A stretch of DNA of 64,000 nucleotides from an uncultured Flavobacteriales bacterium (lineage in GTDB: Bacteria > Bacteroidota > Bacteroidia > Flavobacteriales_G > Salibacteraceae). The notes beneath the pieces are model-generated. The model ran no database searches, was not told the origin of the DNA, and saw nothing but the letters and a program-made list of their open reading frames with translations. Made by a program: the position numbers and the translations under genes. Numbering within the stretch: position 1 is the stretch's first letter; each line of letters starts with the position of its first letter. Shown here one piece after another: positions 17,312-25,240 of the stretch. Location of the stretch: assembly GCA_943788725.1 (NCBI GenBank), contig CALSRJ010000001.1, forward strand, positions 556,861 to 620,860, in the 5' to 3' direction.

Positions 17312-17532
17312 CGACGATGCTTTTCAAAGAGTTGATCTTGGTCGATGACCTTTCCTTGTTCGATATCTCTATCGCTCATCTGGAGCATCAGGATTTGCTC
17401 CTCGGACAGCTCAACCTTATCAGAACTAACTGCTCCTGAAACTAACTTATCGATTGCTGAAAGGAAATCCTGATCCTTGATCGCAAGCAACTTAGTAATT
17501 AGTGAGTTGCGTATGTTGTCTAGAGCTGCCAT
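17293..17532 (-). CDS. Antitoxin-like small protein (addiction module component)
   Basis: A 79-aa protein, MAALDNIRNSLITKLLAIKD then SEEQILMLQMSDRDIEQGK and a C-terminal RRWLNEK. The layout of an N-terminal helix pair with an MS-D-DI-x-x-G segment before the tail matches the Bacteroidota antitoxins paired with RelE/ParE toxins. The reading frame is intact, although the toxin that follows is broken by two frameshifts and a stop. It may be neutral relic DNA, or may be kept because it neutralises a toxin elsewhere. It is flanked by two copies of an esterase gene tail, which suggests a small insertion or replacement. Confidence 0.75.
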   Translation of the reverse strand: MAALDNIRNSLITKLLAIKDQDFLSAIDKLVSGAVSSDKVELSEEQILMLQMSDRDIEQGKVIDQDQLFEKHRRWLNEK

Positions 17533-17580
17533 CTTTAAAGCATTTACTCAAATATCGAAATTTTCTTCGGGCTTTTAATG

Positions 17581-17646
17581 GTGTACACCATTCGGATGAT
17601 CAACACCGAGGCAGCAATAGGCATAGAGCAAATCGTCAAGCAGTAA
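17581..17646 (+). pseudogene. Remnant of a second esterase gene (T9SS domain 3' end)
   Basis: The 66 bp encode VYTIRMINTEAAIGIEQIVKQ and a stop, matching the last 21 residues of the 15538-16761 esterase except for three differences. Similarity continues weakly for about 55 bp beyond the stop (TAAGAGAGG..., CCCTTGAAAA). Similarity ends abruptly at 17580, so the rest of this copy is gone. The substitutions are codon-wise and the match crosses the stop, so an old tandem gene duplication followed by deletion or replacement is the simplest reading. Confidence 0.8.
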
Positions 17647-17780
17647 GAGAGGATTCGGTGAAAAGGGGTGGAAAATCCCCTCATCCCCTCCCCTTGAAAA
17701 AAACGCTTATTCGGGATGCATGACCATGGTCATGTAATAGTCAAGGCAATGGAAGTACCTTGGCCTCAATAACATAACAC

Positions 17781-19580
17781 ATGCCCACCCCTCATCGTCC
17801 GCACTCGTTTCACTTTCCCGTCATGGGAACAGGTTATACGATTGACACTCCCCTGAAAGTTGCTCATTTTGGTATCTCCTCCGTGGTTTCCATTATTGAT
17901 CATCGCTTGGTGGAAACCATGCGTGAATACCACAGCAGGCGCCTTGATCTTCCTTTCGAAGCAATTTCCAACTCAGATCCAGATAACCGCGCCAAAAAAA
18001 TAACGGCGTTTCTCAATTTCATGCACGAAGAGGTACATCGAAACTTCGAGCGCCTAAAGGCTTCGTCCTTTTCCGTCGGCAGCGAAATAACCAAGTACTT
18101 CGAAATGCTACCTGATACCTCAGACCTGAAAGTGGCGTATGATCGTATGCTTCTTTCTGCCGGAGAAGAAAAGCTGAAACTACAAACCTGGTTGAGGAAT
18201 CATATCACTCCTGGCGCGATCGACGTGAACATCATGACCAAAATTGATGGCACCAACTACGCCGAAGACAGGGTGGCGCAGGAGACGGAGTTTAACGATG
18301 CGCACGCAGCCCTGCGCGGCTTCGCACTGAGTAAGCTCAATGCCTCGGTGGTGTTGAGTGCTGGACTCAATCCTCGCTTGTTTGGTTATATGGCCAGCTT
18401 TCGAGATTTCATTGCAGATGCGAGCGGCACCTTCAAAAAGAGAATCACCTTAAAGGTAAGCGACTTCCGATCCGCGTTTATTCAAGGGAAATACCTCGCC
18501 AAAAAAGGGCTATGGGTAAGTGAATTCCGAGTGGAATCTGGATTAAACTGTGGAGGCCATGCCTTTGCATCTGATGGTCACCTCATGGGTCCGATCTTAC
18601 ACGAATTCAGGGAACGGCGCGATGAATTGCGGGCTTCCTTGTTCGAAGTATACAGCACAGCGATGCTTCAACTGGGCTGGTCACTTCCCATTACTCCCCC
18701 GGAACAAAGATTCTCTGCCCAAGGGGGTGTGGGAAGTATGGAAGAACATCAATTGCTGCTGGAAGAGTATCAGTTACACTCCATCGGTTGGGGGTCTCCC
18801 TTCCTAATGGTGCCAGAGGCGGTAAACATTGACGCTCAAACGGTAAAAACACTGTGCGAAGCGACAGAAGATCAATACTACCTCAGCGATGTATCTCCTT
18901 TGGGCGTTCGCTTCAATACGCTTCGAGATACGACCGCACATGAAGAAATTGAGGCACGCATCGCATCCGGAAAACCGGGATCACCGTGCTACAAAAAGCA
19001 CCTGGTTTCAAACACCGAGTTCAGCAAATCGCTTGTCTGCATTGCATCCCGACAATATCAATCGCGCAAGATCAAGGAAATCAATGCATCCATACCCGCC
19101 GGGGACGAACGCGACCAAGCGATCGGCAAAGTCACCGAAAAAATGTGTTTATGCGTCGGCTTGGGAAACGCTGCATTGATACGCTCTGAAGTGGCACTGC
19201 ACAAAGGTGTGCATGGGGTCGCCATTTGCCCAGGCCCGAATTTGGCCTACTTCTCAAAGGAAGCTTCCCTGCGCGAAATGATCGACCACATCTACGGCCG
19301 CACCCAACTTATCGACCAAGCAGCTAGACCGCACATGTTTGTGAAAGAGTTCAGCATGTATGTAGACTACTACGAAGAAAAAGTAGCCGCTTGCAAGGAG
19401 TATTGTACCGAAAAGCAAAAAGCCTATTTGGAAGCATTCAAGTCGAACCTGAATGCTTGCGTAGAATACTACGATGGGCTCACAGCAGAACTACCGAAGT
19501 GGTTAAACAATGCAGAGGAAAAATTGATGGGTGAAATCTTGCCTCTTCAAGTGAGGTTGAACACGTCGAGCATTGAATGA
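17781..19580 (+). CDS. Uncharacterised 599-aa protein, possible TIM-barrel flavin fold
   Basis: A large cytoplasmic protein without signal or membrane segments. Conserved-looking blocks are MGTGYTIDTPLKVAHFGISS near the N-terminus, ESGLNCGGHAFASDGHLMG near residue 253, WGSPFLMVPEAVNIDAQT near 335, and YYLSDVSPLGVRFNTLR near 370. The order of a first-strand DTP-x-x-V-A-x-x-GI motif, a GGHA loop and a later GSPF-L-V-P-E-A block resembles FMN-binding TIM barrels of the nitronate-monooxygenase type, but this is a pattern impression only. The C-terminal 100 residues are helical and charged. It is a single gene, 270 bp after the decayed toxin region, with intact codon use. Confidence 0.75.
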   Translation: MPTPHRPHSFHFPVMGTGYTIDTPLKVAHFGISSVVSIIDHRLVETMREYHSRRLDLPFEAISNSDPDNRAKKITAFLNFMHEEVHRNFERLKASSFSVGSEITKYFEMLPDTSDLKVAYDRMLLSAGEEKLKLQTWLRNHITPGAIDVNIMTKIDGTNYAEDRVAQETEFNDAHAALRGFALSKLNASVVLSAGLNPRLFGYMASFRDFIADASGTFKKRITLKVSDFRSAFIQGKYLAKKGLWVSEFRVESGLNCGGHAFASDGHLMGPILHEFRERRDELRASLFEVYSTAMLQLGWSLPITPPEQRFSAQGGVGSMEEHQLLLEEYQLHSIGWGSPFLMVPEAVNIDAQTVKTLCEATEDQYYLSDVSPLGVRFNTLRDTTAHEEIEARIASGKPGSPCYKKHLVSNTEFSKSLVCIASRQYQSRKIKEINASIPAGDERDQAIGKVTEKMCLCVGLGNAALIRSEVALHKGVHGVAICPGPNLAYFSKEASLREMIDHIYGRTQLIDQAARPHMFVKEFSMYVDYYEEKVAACKEYCTEKQKAYLEAFKSNLNACVEYYDGLTAELPKWLNNAEEKLMGEILPLQVRLNTSSIE

Positions 19581-19616
19581 TAAACGGAGCTGTCTAAGCA
19601 ATCGCAATGCTTTGCA

Positions 19617-19648
19617 ACAAAAAAGGCCTCCCGAGATGGAAGGCCTTT
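19617..19648 (-). terminator. Terminator after peroxiredoxin gene
   Basis: AAAGGCCT and AGGCCTTT form a GC-rich stem around an 11-base spacer, with a run of six Ts on the minus strand. It lies 24 bp beyond the peroxiredoxin stop and between two convergent genes, so it may also stop the 599-aa gene transcript. Confidence 0.85.
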
Positions 19649-19671
19649 CAAAGTGTTGATCACAGTAGCGA

Positions 19672-20301
19672 TCAGTTTTTAGAGAGGTAGTCAGCCACCC
19701 CTTCGTGTGTATCCTTCATGCCTTCTGATCCTTTAACCCAGTTAGCTGGACAAACTTCACCGTTTTCTTCGTTGAACTGCAATGCGTCTACAACGCGAAT
19801 CGCTTCATCTACGTTTCTTCCCAAAGGAAGGTCGTTGACCAATTGGTGACGCACAACTCCTTCCTTATCGATCAAAAAGAGCCCGCGATAAGCGATCAAT
19901 TCGCCTTCTGCTTGCAGCATGCCTTCTTCATCGTAGAAGAAGTCTCCAGCCAGCACGTCGTAGTTGTGTGAGATGGTCTTGTTGGTGTCAGCAACCATTG
20001 GATAAGTGATTCCTTTGATCCCTCCGTGGTCTTTGCTCATTTGAAGCCAGCCCCAGTGGCTTTGCTCCGTGTCAGTTGAAACCGCCACTACTTCCACACC
20101 TCGCTCTTTGAAATCATTCAATCGCGATTGAAATGCGTGTAGTTCAGTTGGGCAAACGAACGTAAAATCCTTTGGATAGAAAAAGAGAATCACGTACTTT
20201 CCTGCGTATTGGTCTAGGGTGAAATCTTCTACGATCTCTCCTCCGTTGATCACCGCTGCTGCGCTGAATCCTGGTGCTTTCTTTCCTACTAATACTCCCA
20301 T
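19672..20301 (-). CDS. Typical 2-Cys peroxiredoxin (AhpC/Prx1 type)
   Basis: A 209-aa cytoplasmic thiol peroxidase that reduces hydrogen peroxide and organic peroxides. The start at 20301 (MGVLVGKKAPGF) is preferred; the 22 extra residues of the ORF are leader sequence. The peroxidatic Cys lies in YPKDFTFVCPTEL near residue 48, the resolving Cys in GEVCPANW near 169, and the C-terminal helix includes the YF-like tail region found in sensitive Prx (here GVADYLSKN, with YL in place of YF). No AhpF is adjacent; the thioredoxin reductase elsewhere in the window could supply electrons through thioredoxin. Confidence 0.95.
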   Translation of the reverse strand: MGVLVGKKAPGFSAAAVINGGEIVEDFTLDQYAGKYVILFFYPKDFTFVCPTELHAFQSRLNDFKERGVEVVAVSTDTEQSHWGWLQMSKDHGGIKGITYPMVADTNKTISHNYDVLAGDFFYDEEGMLQAEGELIAYRGLFLIDKEGVVRHQLVNDLPLGRNVDEAIRVVDALQFNEENGEVCPANWVKGSEGMKDTHEGVADYLSKN

Positions 20302-20465
20302 TTTATTGTACTTTTCTAGTTGTTGATTTGAGTCCACGAAATTACTATACCTACTATCGATAGACAAGGGAAGGAGTATGACTTTTGTCTATGCGCGCAT
20401 AGTCCGAATCAATACAACCCCTTCCGTATTCCAAGACTCGCCACAAGCACTTATTATTGCATTAC

Positions 20466-21266
20466 ATGGGAAGCATTGACTTTTTCGGATTCCTGCCGTT
20501 CGGCATCCTCGACCTGATCGACATCCTCTTGGTCAGTTTCCTGCTGTACAAGCTGTACGAACTGATCCGCGGCACCATTGCGATTCGGATCTTTTTTGGT
20601 GTATTGAGTATCTACTTGCTCTGGCTCACTGTCACTGCGTTAGAGATGGAGCTTATGAGTCAGATTTTTCGTCAATTCATCAATGTCGGCGTTATTGCCT
20701 TGATCATCGTATTTCAGCAGGAGATCAGACGATTCTTACTTGCGATCGGCAATTCGGGCTTCTTTAGAAACATCGGAGCGCGCGGCGGACTCTGGACCTA
20801 CTTGGGCAAATCTGATCAAAAGGTTTCGACCAACTTGCATTCCCTTTCTGAAGCCGTTTACAACCTCGCGAAACAAAAAATGGGAGCACTCATCGTCATT
20901 GAGCGCAACGCAGACCTACAGTCGATCATCGACAGTGGCAGAAAGATGAATGCCGACATGAACGCGGCCTTATTGGAGAGCATTTTCTTCAAAAACAGCC
21001 CCTTGCACGATGGAGCCGTAGTGATGCGCGCCAACAAAATCGTCGGCGCCAGCTGCATGCTTCCTCTGACCCAAAAGCACAACCTGCCCTCCGCTTATGG
21101 CATGCGCCATAAAGCAGCCATTGGTGCTACCGAAGAACTCGATGTAGTGGCGATCGTGGTAAGTGAAGAAACCGGCGAAATCAGTGTGGTGCACTCGGGC
21201 CTGGTGGATACGCCGAGTGACAAGCTCGCCTTCCGAAATCGGGTGCAAGAATTGTTGACATTGTAA
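20466..21266 (+). CDS. cdaA: Diadenylate cyclase, CdaA type (c-di-AMP synthesis)
   Basis: A 266-aa membrane-bound enzyme that joins two ATP into c-di-AMP. The ATG at 20466 is used; the ORF track start nine bases upstream is a TTG. Three N-terminal helices (FGILDLIDILLVSFLLYKLY, IFFGVLSIYLLWL, FINVGVIALIIVFQ) precede the DisA_N domain. The DGA motif is in NSPLHDGAVVM. The second motif reads GMRHKAAIGATEE, so the usual RHR is RHK, a conservative but noticeable change. It stands alone between a peroxiredoxin gene and the convergent ruvX-def-TPR operon. Confidence 0.93.
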   Translation: MGSIDFFGFLPFGILDLIDILLVSFLLYKLYELIRGTIAIRIFFGVLSIYLLWLTVTALEMELMSQIFRQFINVGVIALIIVFQQEIRRFLLAIGNSGFFRNIGARGGLWTYLGKSDQKVSTNLHSLSEAVYNLAKQKMGALIVIERNADLQSIIDSGRKMNADMNAALLESIFFKNSPLHDGAVVMRANKIVGASCMLPLTQKHNLPSAYGMRHKAAIGATEELDVVAIVVSEETGEISVVHSGLVDTPSDKLAFRNRVQELLTL

Positions 21267-21884
21267 TCACTTCGCAGCCTCAGCCGCTGCTGCTGCTGCT
21301 GCTGCTTCATTCTTCTTCCTAAACATTTCCAACATTTCTTCCTCGCTCATGCTCAGGTTTTCAATAGAAGCTCGGGCATCAGCAGCCAATCGATGATTTG
21401 GAAAACGCTCTAGAATGGCCTCATAGGTCTTCACGGCGTTGGCATGATCGTTTAGGTAGGTTTCATAGATGAATCCCTTGAACAACCACATCTCTACATT
21501 CTTACGAAAGGTGGGGAAATCAGTATTAAGACGATTCAGGTGGTTGATTCCTCCTTCGTATCGACCAACGCCAACACTTAGATCCGCAGCTTTGAATAGG
21601 TACTCTGCTGTGATCGAATCACGCGGATTGGCGCCGATGTAATCGCGGTAGCGCTTCAGCAAACGATCTGCTTTCGAATCCAACACATCCGCACGCTCGC
21701 TGCGAATGAGACCAGAGATCTCCTTTTCCATTGCCGCGATTTCCGTTTGACGCTCCTCTTTGGATTGGTCGCCTTTTACATAATTGCTCTCTTCTTGGTT
21801 CGCGTTCTGCTCTTGTCCCTTCTCCCCTGAACATGCCACAAATACCATTGGCAATGCACAGATCAACATCCATCTTTTCATCAT
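21267..21884 (-). CDS. TPR lipoprotein, unknown function
   Basis: A 205-aa protein. Lipoprotein signal MMKRWMLICALPMVFVAC followed by a Glu/Asn-rich linker. Helical TPR-like repeats cover residues 55-185 (SITAEYLFKAADLSVGVGRY; AVKTYEAILERFPNHRLAADAR). It ends in an alanine run encoded by a GCA/GCC-type trinucleotide repeat, EAAAAAAAAEAAK. TPR lipoproteins of this kind are often envelope adaptors, like BamD, but no specific role is evident. Its ATG immediately follows the stop of def, so it is the third gene of the ruvX-def operon. It is convergent with cdaA, with no gap. Confidence 0.85.
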   Translation of the reverse strand: MMKRWMLICALPMVFVACSGEKGQEQNANQEESNYVKGDQSKEERQTEIAAMEKEISGLIRSERADVLDSKADRLLKRYRDYIGANPRDSITAEYLFKAADLSVGVGRYEGGINHLNRLNTDFPTFRKNVEMWLFKGFIYETYLNDHANAVKTYEAILERFPNHRLAADARASIENLSMSEEEMLEMFRKKNEAAAAAAAAEAAK

Positions 21885-22466
21885 CTATCTTCTGGCTTTT
21901 GGAAACTTCATTCTATAATCCACATCTACAATTCCCTTGGTAATGTTCTCTAGTCTCTTCCGTAACAATTGTTTTCGAAGAGGGTTGAGTCGGTCGGTGA
22001 AGAGAATACCATCGATATGGTCATACTCATGCTGAATCACGCGGGCCCTCAACCCTTCATAGGTCTCTTCCTTCAAGTTGAATTGCTCGTCGTAGTATTC
22101 GATCGTAATCTTCGGTTTGCGGCTCACATCTTCTCGGATACCGGGAATGCTGAGGCAGCCCTCATTGAAATTCCACTTTTCCCCCTCTTCGTCTAGGATG
22201 ATCGGATTGATGAATACCCTGCGGAATCCTCTCAACTCAAGCAGCTCTTTATCGTCTTCTTCATCGTCCACAAAGGGCGACGTATCTACAATAAACAGCC
22301 GAATCGAAAGTCCAACTTGGGGAGCGGCCAATCCAACCCCTGAAGCCCCCTCCATGGTCTCGAACATGTTCGCAATCAATTCCTTGAGGTTGGGATAGTC
22401 GGCTGGGATATCCTCTGCTTCCTTTTTCAGTACTGGGTCACCATATGCTACAATCGGTAAGATCAT
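21885..22466 (-). CDS. def: Peptide deformylase
   Basis: A 193-aa metalloenzyme that removes the formyl group from nascent proteins. All three family motifs are present: GVGLAAPQVG near residue 43, EGCLSIPG near 107 with the metal-binding Cys, and QHEYDHIDG near 149 with the two metal-binding His and the catalytic Glu. An acidic insert, VDDEEDDKELLELRG, lies between motifs one and two, as in other Bacteroidota. It sits directly between ruvX and the TPR lipoprotein gene, with zero spacing on both sides. Confidence 0.97.
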   Translation of the reverse strand: MILPIVAYGDPVLKKEAEDIPADYPNLKELIANMFETMEGASGVGLAAPQVGLSIRLFIVDTSPFVDDEEDDKELLELRGFRRVFINPIILDEEGEKWNFNEGCLSIPGIREDVSRKPKITIEYYDEQFNLKEETYEGLRARVIQHEYDHIDGILFTDRLNPLRKQLLRKRLENITKGIVDVDYRMKFPKARR

Positions 22467-22877
22467 CTAAATCGAATTCAAATATTCCTGCAAAATTAAG
22501 GTAGCGCTCACCTTATCCACATTCCCTTTCTCTTTGCGTTGTTTTTTCGACGCTCCAGCCGTCACCAAGGTCTGCATGGCAATCTTGCTCGTGAAGCGCT
22601 CGTCGTAGCGGTGGATGACCACCTCTGGAAAACGAGTACCGAGCTTCGTGATTGCCTTCTGGATCTCGCTTTCAATGCCTGAGGCCTCCCCCGAATGCCG
22701 AAGCGGCAAACCAATCACGATCGCATCAAAACCAGGATCGGATCGGAGCGCATCTAAGCGCGAAAAAAGCGAAGGGGTTTCGGCGGTGGGAAGTCCGTTT
22801 GCGATCATCCCCAATGGATCGGAGATGGCCAAGCCACAGCGCTTTGTTCCATAGTCGATGGCGAGTGTTCTTCCCAT
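22467..22877 (-). CDS. ruvX: Putative Holliday junction resolvase / pre-16S rRNA nuclease (YqgF)
   Basis: A 136-aa RNase H-fold nuclease of the YqgF/RuvX family, implicated in 16S rRNA 5'-end maturation and proposed as a Holliday junction resolvase. It opens with the strand MGRTLAIDYGTKRCGLAISD carrying the first acidic residue. VIGLPLRHSGE and the late YDERFTSKIA supply further conserved acids. The length is normal. First gene of the ruvX-def-TPR operon. A TAnnTTTG element lies only 5 nt before the ATG, so the transcript should start at or next to the start codon. Confidence 0.95.
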   Translation of the reverse strand: MGRTLAIDYGTKRCGLAISDPLGMIANGLPTAETPSLFSRLDALRSDPGFDAIVIGLPLRHSGEASGIESEIQKAITKLGTRFPEVVIHRYDERFTSKIAMQTLVTAGASKKQRKEKGNVDKVSATLILQEYLNSI

Positions 22878-22882
22878 GGAGC

Positions 22883-22890
22883 CAAAGGTA
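22883..22890 (-). promoter_or_regulatory. Promoter -7 element of ruvX operon
   Basis: TACCTTTG on the minus strand, exact TAnnTTTG, 5 nt upstream of the ruvX ATG. With transcription starting a few bases beyond the element, the mRNA would be leaderless or nearly so. Confidence 0.55.
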
Positions 22891-22927
22891 GGTTATGAAA
22901 ACTCATAGTTCGGCCAAGGTCAACGCT

Positions 22928-22935
22928 TACTTTTG
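22928..22935 (+). promoter_or_regulatory. Promoter -7 element of dapD operon
   Basis: TACTTTTG, exact TAnnTTTG, 22 nt upstream of the dapD ATG at 22958. The motif lies inside the N-terminal extension of the ORF-track version of dapD, which supports the later start. Confidence 0.5.
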
Positions 22936-22957
22936 CAAGGCACTAGAAATCGAGTCA

Positions 22958-23785
22958 ATGGCCATGAATAGACAGGAAACGGAAGCCGTCATCAACGCGG
23001 CTTGGGAGGATCGAAGCCTTCTCAAAGCATCAAACACCATCGCAGCCATCGAAGCCGTCATAAAGGCGTTGGATGAAGGAGAATTGCGCACAGCTGAACC
23101 TACTGACGCTGGTTGGAAGGTCAACGACTGGGTCAAAAAAGCCGTCATCCTCTACTTCCCCATTCGAAAGATGGAGCAGATTGAGGTAGGGCCGTTCGAG
23201 TTTCACGATAAAATGGCCTTGAAAAAGGACTACGCAGCAAAAGGCATTCGGGTAGTGCCGCATGCAATTGCACGCTACGGAGCATACATCTCCCGAGGAG
23301 TGGTGATGATGCCCTCCTACATCAACATCGGCGCGTACGTAGATGAAGGAACGATGGTGGACACTTGGGCTACGGTTGGAAGCTGCGCACAAATAGGTAA
23401 GCACGTTCATTTGAGTGGTGGAGTAGGCATTGGCGGGGTTCTAGAGCCCGTTCAAGCGGCTCCAGTCATCATCGAAGACAACTGCTTCATCGGATCACGC
23501 TGCATCGTGGTAGAAGGTGTCAAGGTAGAGAGCGAGGCCGTTTTGGGCGCCAATGTTGTGCTGACGATGTCGACCAAGATCATCGATGTAACCGGCGACG
23601 AACCCATCGAAATGAAAGGTCGAGTACCTGCGCGTTCTGTTGTCATTCCAGGAAGTTATGCCAAGCAATTCCCGGCAGGTGAATACAATGTTCCTTGTGC
23701 ACTCATCATCGGAAAACGCAAGGCGAGCACGGATAAGAAAACATCTTTAAACGACGTCCTTCGAGACTTTCAAGTAGCCGTTTGA
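22958..23785 (+). CDS. dapD: 2,3,4,5-tetrahydropyridine-2,6-dicarboxylate N-succinyltransferase
   Basis: A 275-aa enzyme of the succinylase branch of the diaminopimelate/lysine pathway, supplying peptidoglycan cross-links. The start at 22958 (MAMNRQETE) gives the family length; the ORF track adds 21 leader codons. A left-handed beta-helix follows an alpha-helical N-domain. Conserved blocks are VVPHAIARYGAYISRGVVMM, YVDEGTMVDTWATVGSCAQI and LSGGVGIGGVLEP. First gene of a long plus-strand operon whose next member begins inside its stop codon (TTGA). Confidence 0.97.
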   Translation: MAMNRQETEAVINAAWEDRSLLKASNTIAAIEAVIKALDEGELRTAEPTDAGWKVNDWVKKAVILYFPIRKMEQIEVGPFEFHDKMALKKDYAAKGIRVVPHAIARYGAYISRGVVMMPSYINIGAYVDEGTMVDTWATVGSCAQIGKHVHLSGGVGIGGVLEPVQAAPVIIEDNCFIGSRCIVVEGVKVESEAVLGANVVLTMSTKIIDVTGDEPIEMKGRVPARSVVIPGSYAKQFPAGEYNVPCALIIGKRKASTDKKTSLNDVLRDFQVAV

Positions 23786-24774
23786 CCCCTCCTCAATCCA
23801 TACTCGTCATTCAGACCTCCTTTCTAGGAGACGTCATCCTCGCTACCAGCGTGTTAGAAACCTTGCACGCACAGTTTCCCGATGCGCAGGTCGACATGCT
23901 CGTTCGAAAAGGAAACGAGTCGCTCTTAGCAGGACATCCCTTTCTGCGCGAAACCTTGGTATGGAATAAAAAAGACAAGAAGTATGGCGACTTGCTTCGC
24001 CTGATGAACCGGATCCGCTCTAGTACGTACGACGTGGTGATCAACCTCCACCGATTTGCTAGCTCTGGAGCCATGGCCGCCTATTCAGACGCACCGATGA
24101 AACTTGGGTTTCGTAAAAACCCGATGAGTGTGCTGTTCACACACGTTGCAGATCATTCGTTCAATGGAATGCACGAGATAGAACGCAATGCTGGCGTCAT
24201 CCGACCTTTGATCGGCGAAGCTCCCATCTCTGCACCGCGACTCTATCCATCGGCAGACGATCAAAAGGTCGTAGCTGCATTAACGGGCGGCCCCTATCGC
24301 TGCATCGCTCCTACATCGGTATGGCATACCAAGCAATGGCCAGCAGAAAAATGGGTCGAATTGATCAAAGGTCTTCCCCGCTCAGAGCAGGTGTACCTAC
24401 TCGGAGCTCTTGGGGACAAGCCTCAATGCGAAGCCATCAAAGCAGCGTGTTCACACCCACTGGTCTCTATTCTCGCGGGTGAGCTATCCCTCCTACAAAG
24501 TGCGCAATTGATGCGAGGAGCTCAGATGAATTACGTCAACGATTCGGCACCGATGCATCTCGCTTCTGCGATGAACGCTCCGGTGCACGCTATATACTGC
24601 AGCACCGTTCCTGAGTTTGGATTTGGTCCATTGTCAGACAATCGAAAAGTCATTCAAACGGCAAAGCAACTCGATTGTCGCCCTTGTGGACTCCACGGTC
24701 ACGCTGCCTGCCCCAAGGGCCATTTTGAATGCGCCTTGAGCATTGATGTAAACGAAATCCTGCAGGATGCTTGA
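23782..24774 (+). CDS. Glycosyltransferase family 9 (heptosyltransferase-like)
   Basis: A 330-aa enzyme of the ADP-heptose:LPS heptosyltransferase group, acting on lipid A core or another surface glycan from the cytoplasmic face. It starts with TTG at 23782, overlapping the dapD stop (TTGA). An N-terminal Rossmann segment, ILVIQTSFLGDVILATSVLE, and the donor-binding block CIAPTSVWHTKQWPAEKW near residue 175 are typical of GT9, as is YVNDSAPMHLASAMNAP near 255. The exact sugar cannot be read from sequence. It is coupled to dapD upstream and overlaps the next gene by 8 bp. Confidence 0.9.
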   Translation: MTPPQSILVIQTSFLGDVILATSVLETLHAQFPDAQVDMLVRKGNESLLAGHPFLRETLVWNKKDKKYGDLLRLMNRIRSSTYDVVINLHRFASSGAMAAYSDAPMKLGFRKNPMSVLFTHVADHSFNGMHEIERNAGVIRPLIGEAPISAPRLYPSADDQKVVAALTGGPYRCIAPTSVWHTKQWPAEKWVELIKGLPRSEQVYLLGALGDKPQCEAIKAACSHPLVSILAGELSLLQSAQLMRGAQMNYVNDSAPMHLASAMNAPVHAIYCSTVPEFGFGPLSDNRKVIQTAKQLDCRPCGLHGHAACPKGHFECALSIDVNEILQDA

Positions 24775-25240
24775 ATTGCGTGGCAATGAAGCAAAATGTT
24801 TACGAGAAGGGGGGGCATTGGTCGGCCCGATCTTTTCCATCTCTCCATTTATCGGACAATCAACCGATGTGATTCTCTGCGGCACCGATCAACAAGTGCA
24901 AGGCCTGCTCCCAGATGCGCAACGGTATGATGCGCTGTTCCAGATCATGGACAGTGGAGAACGCTTGATATTGGAGGTTGAAACCGAGAAAGATCGGTGG
25001 ATCTCAATCATCGCCGACTTAGACCACGCACTTGGACAACTGGCTTTGCAATCTCGAAGGCCGCTCGCTATTGTTCGCTTGAGCAATGCAGAAGAGACAG
25101 CACCTCCTTCTGTACAAGCCAATAAGACCTTACCTTTGCACCCCCGTTTTGAGCAAGAAATGTTGGCAGCACTCGAGCGTTACGCCGACCGCTTTCAGCA
25201 GTTCAAGGACGGCTCGTTTAAGCTCATTCGCCAAAAATGA
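24767..25240 (+). CDS. Hypothetical protein in dapD-miaA operon
   Basis: A 157-aa soluble protein I do not recognise. It starts 8 bp inside the GT9 gene and ends with an ATGA overlap with cca, so it is translationally embedded in the operon and certainly real. The N-terminal half has alternating hydrophobic strands (VILCGTDQQVQGLL; ERLILEVETEKDRWISIIADL). The middle helix is LDHALGQLALQSRRPLAIVRL. A polar linker then leads to a C-terminal helix, EQEMLAALERYADRFQQFK. No signal peptide or membrane segment is present. Confidence 0.75.
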   Translation: MLELRGNEAKCLREGGALVGPIFSISPFIGQSTDVILCGTDQQVQGLLPDAQRYDALFQIMDSGERLILEVETEKDRWISIIADLDHALGQLALQSRRPLAIVRLSNAEETAPPSVQANKTLPLHPRFEQEMLAALERYADRFQQFKDGSFKLIRQK

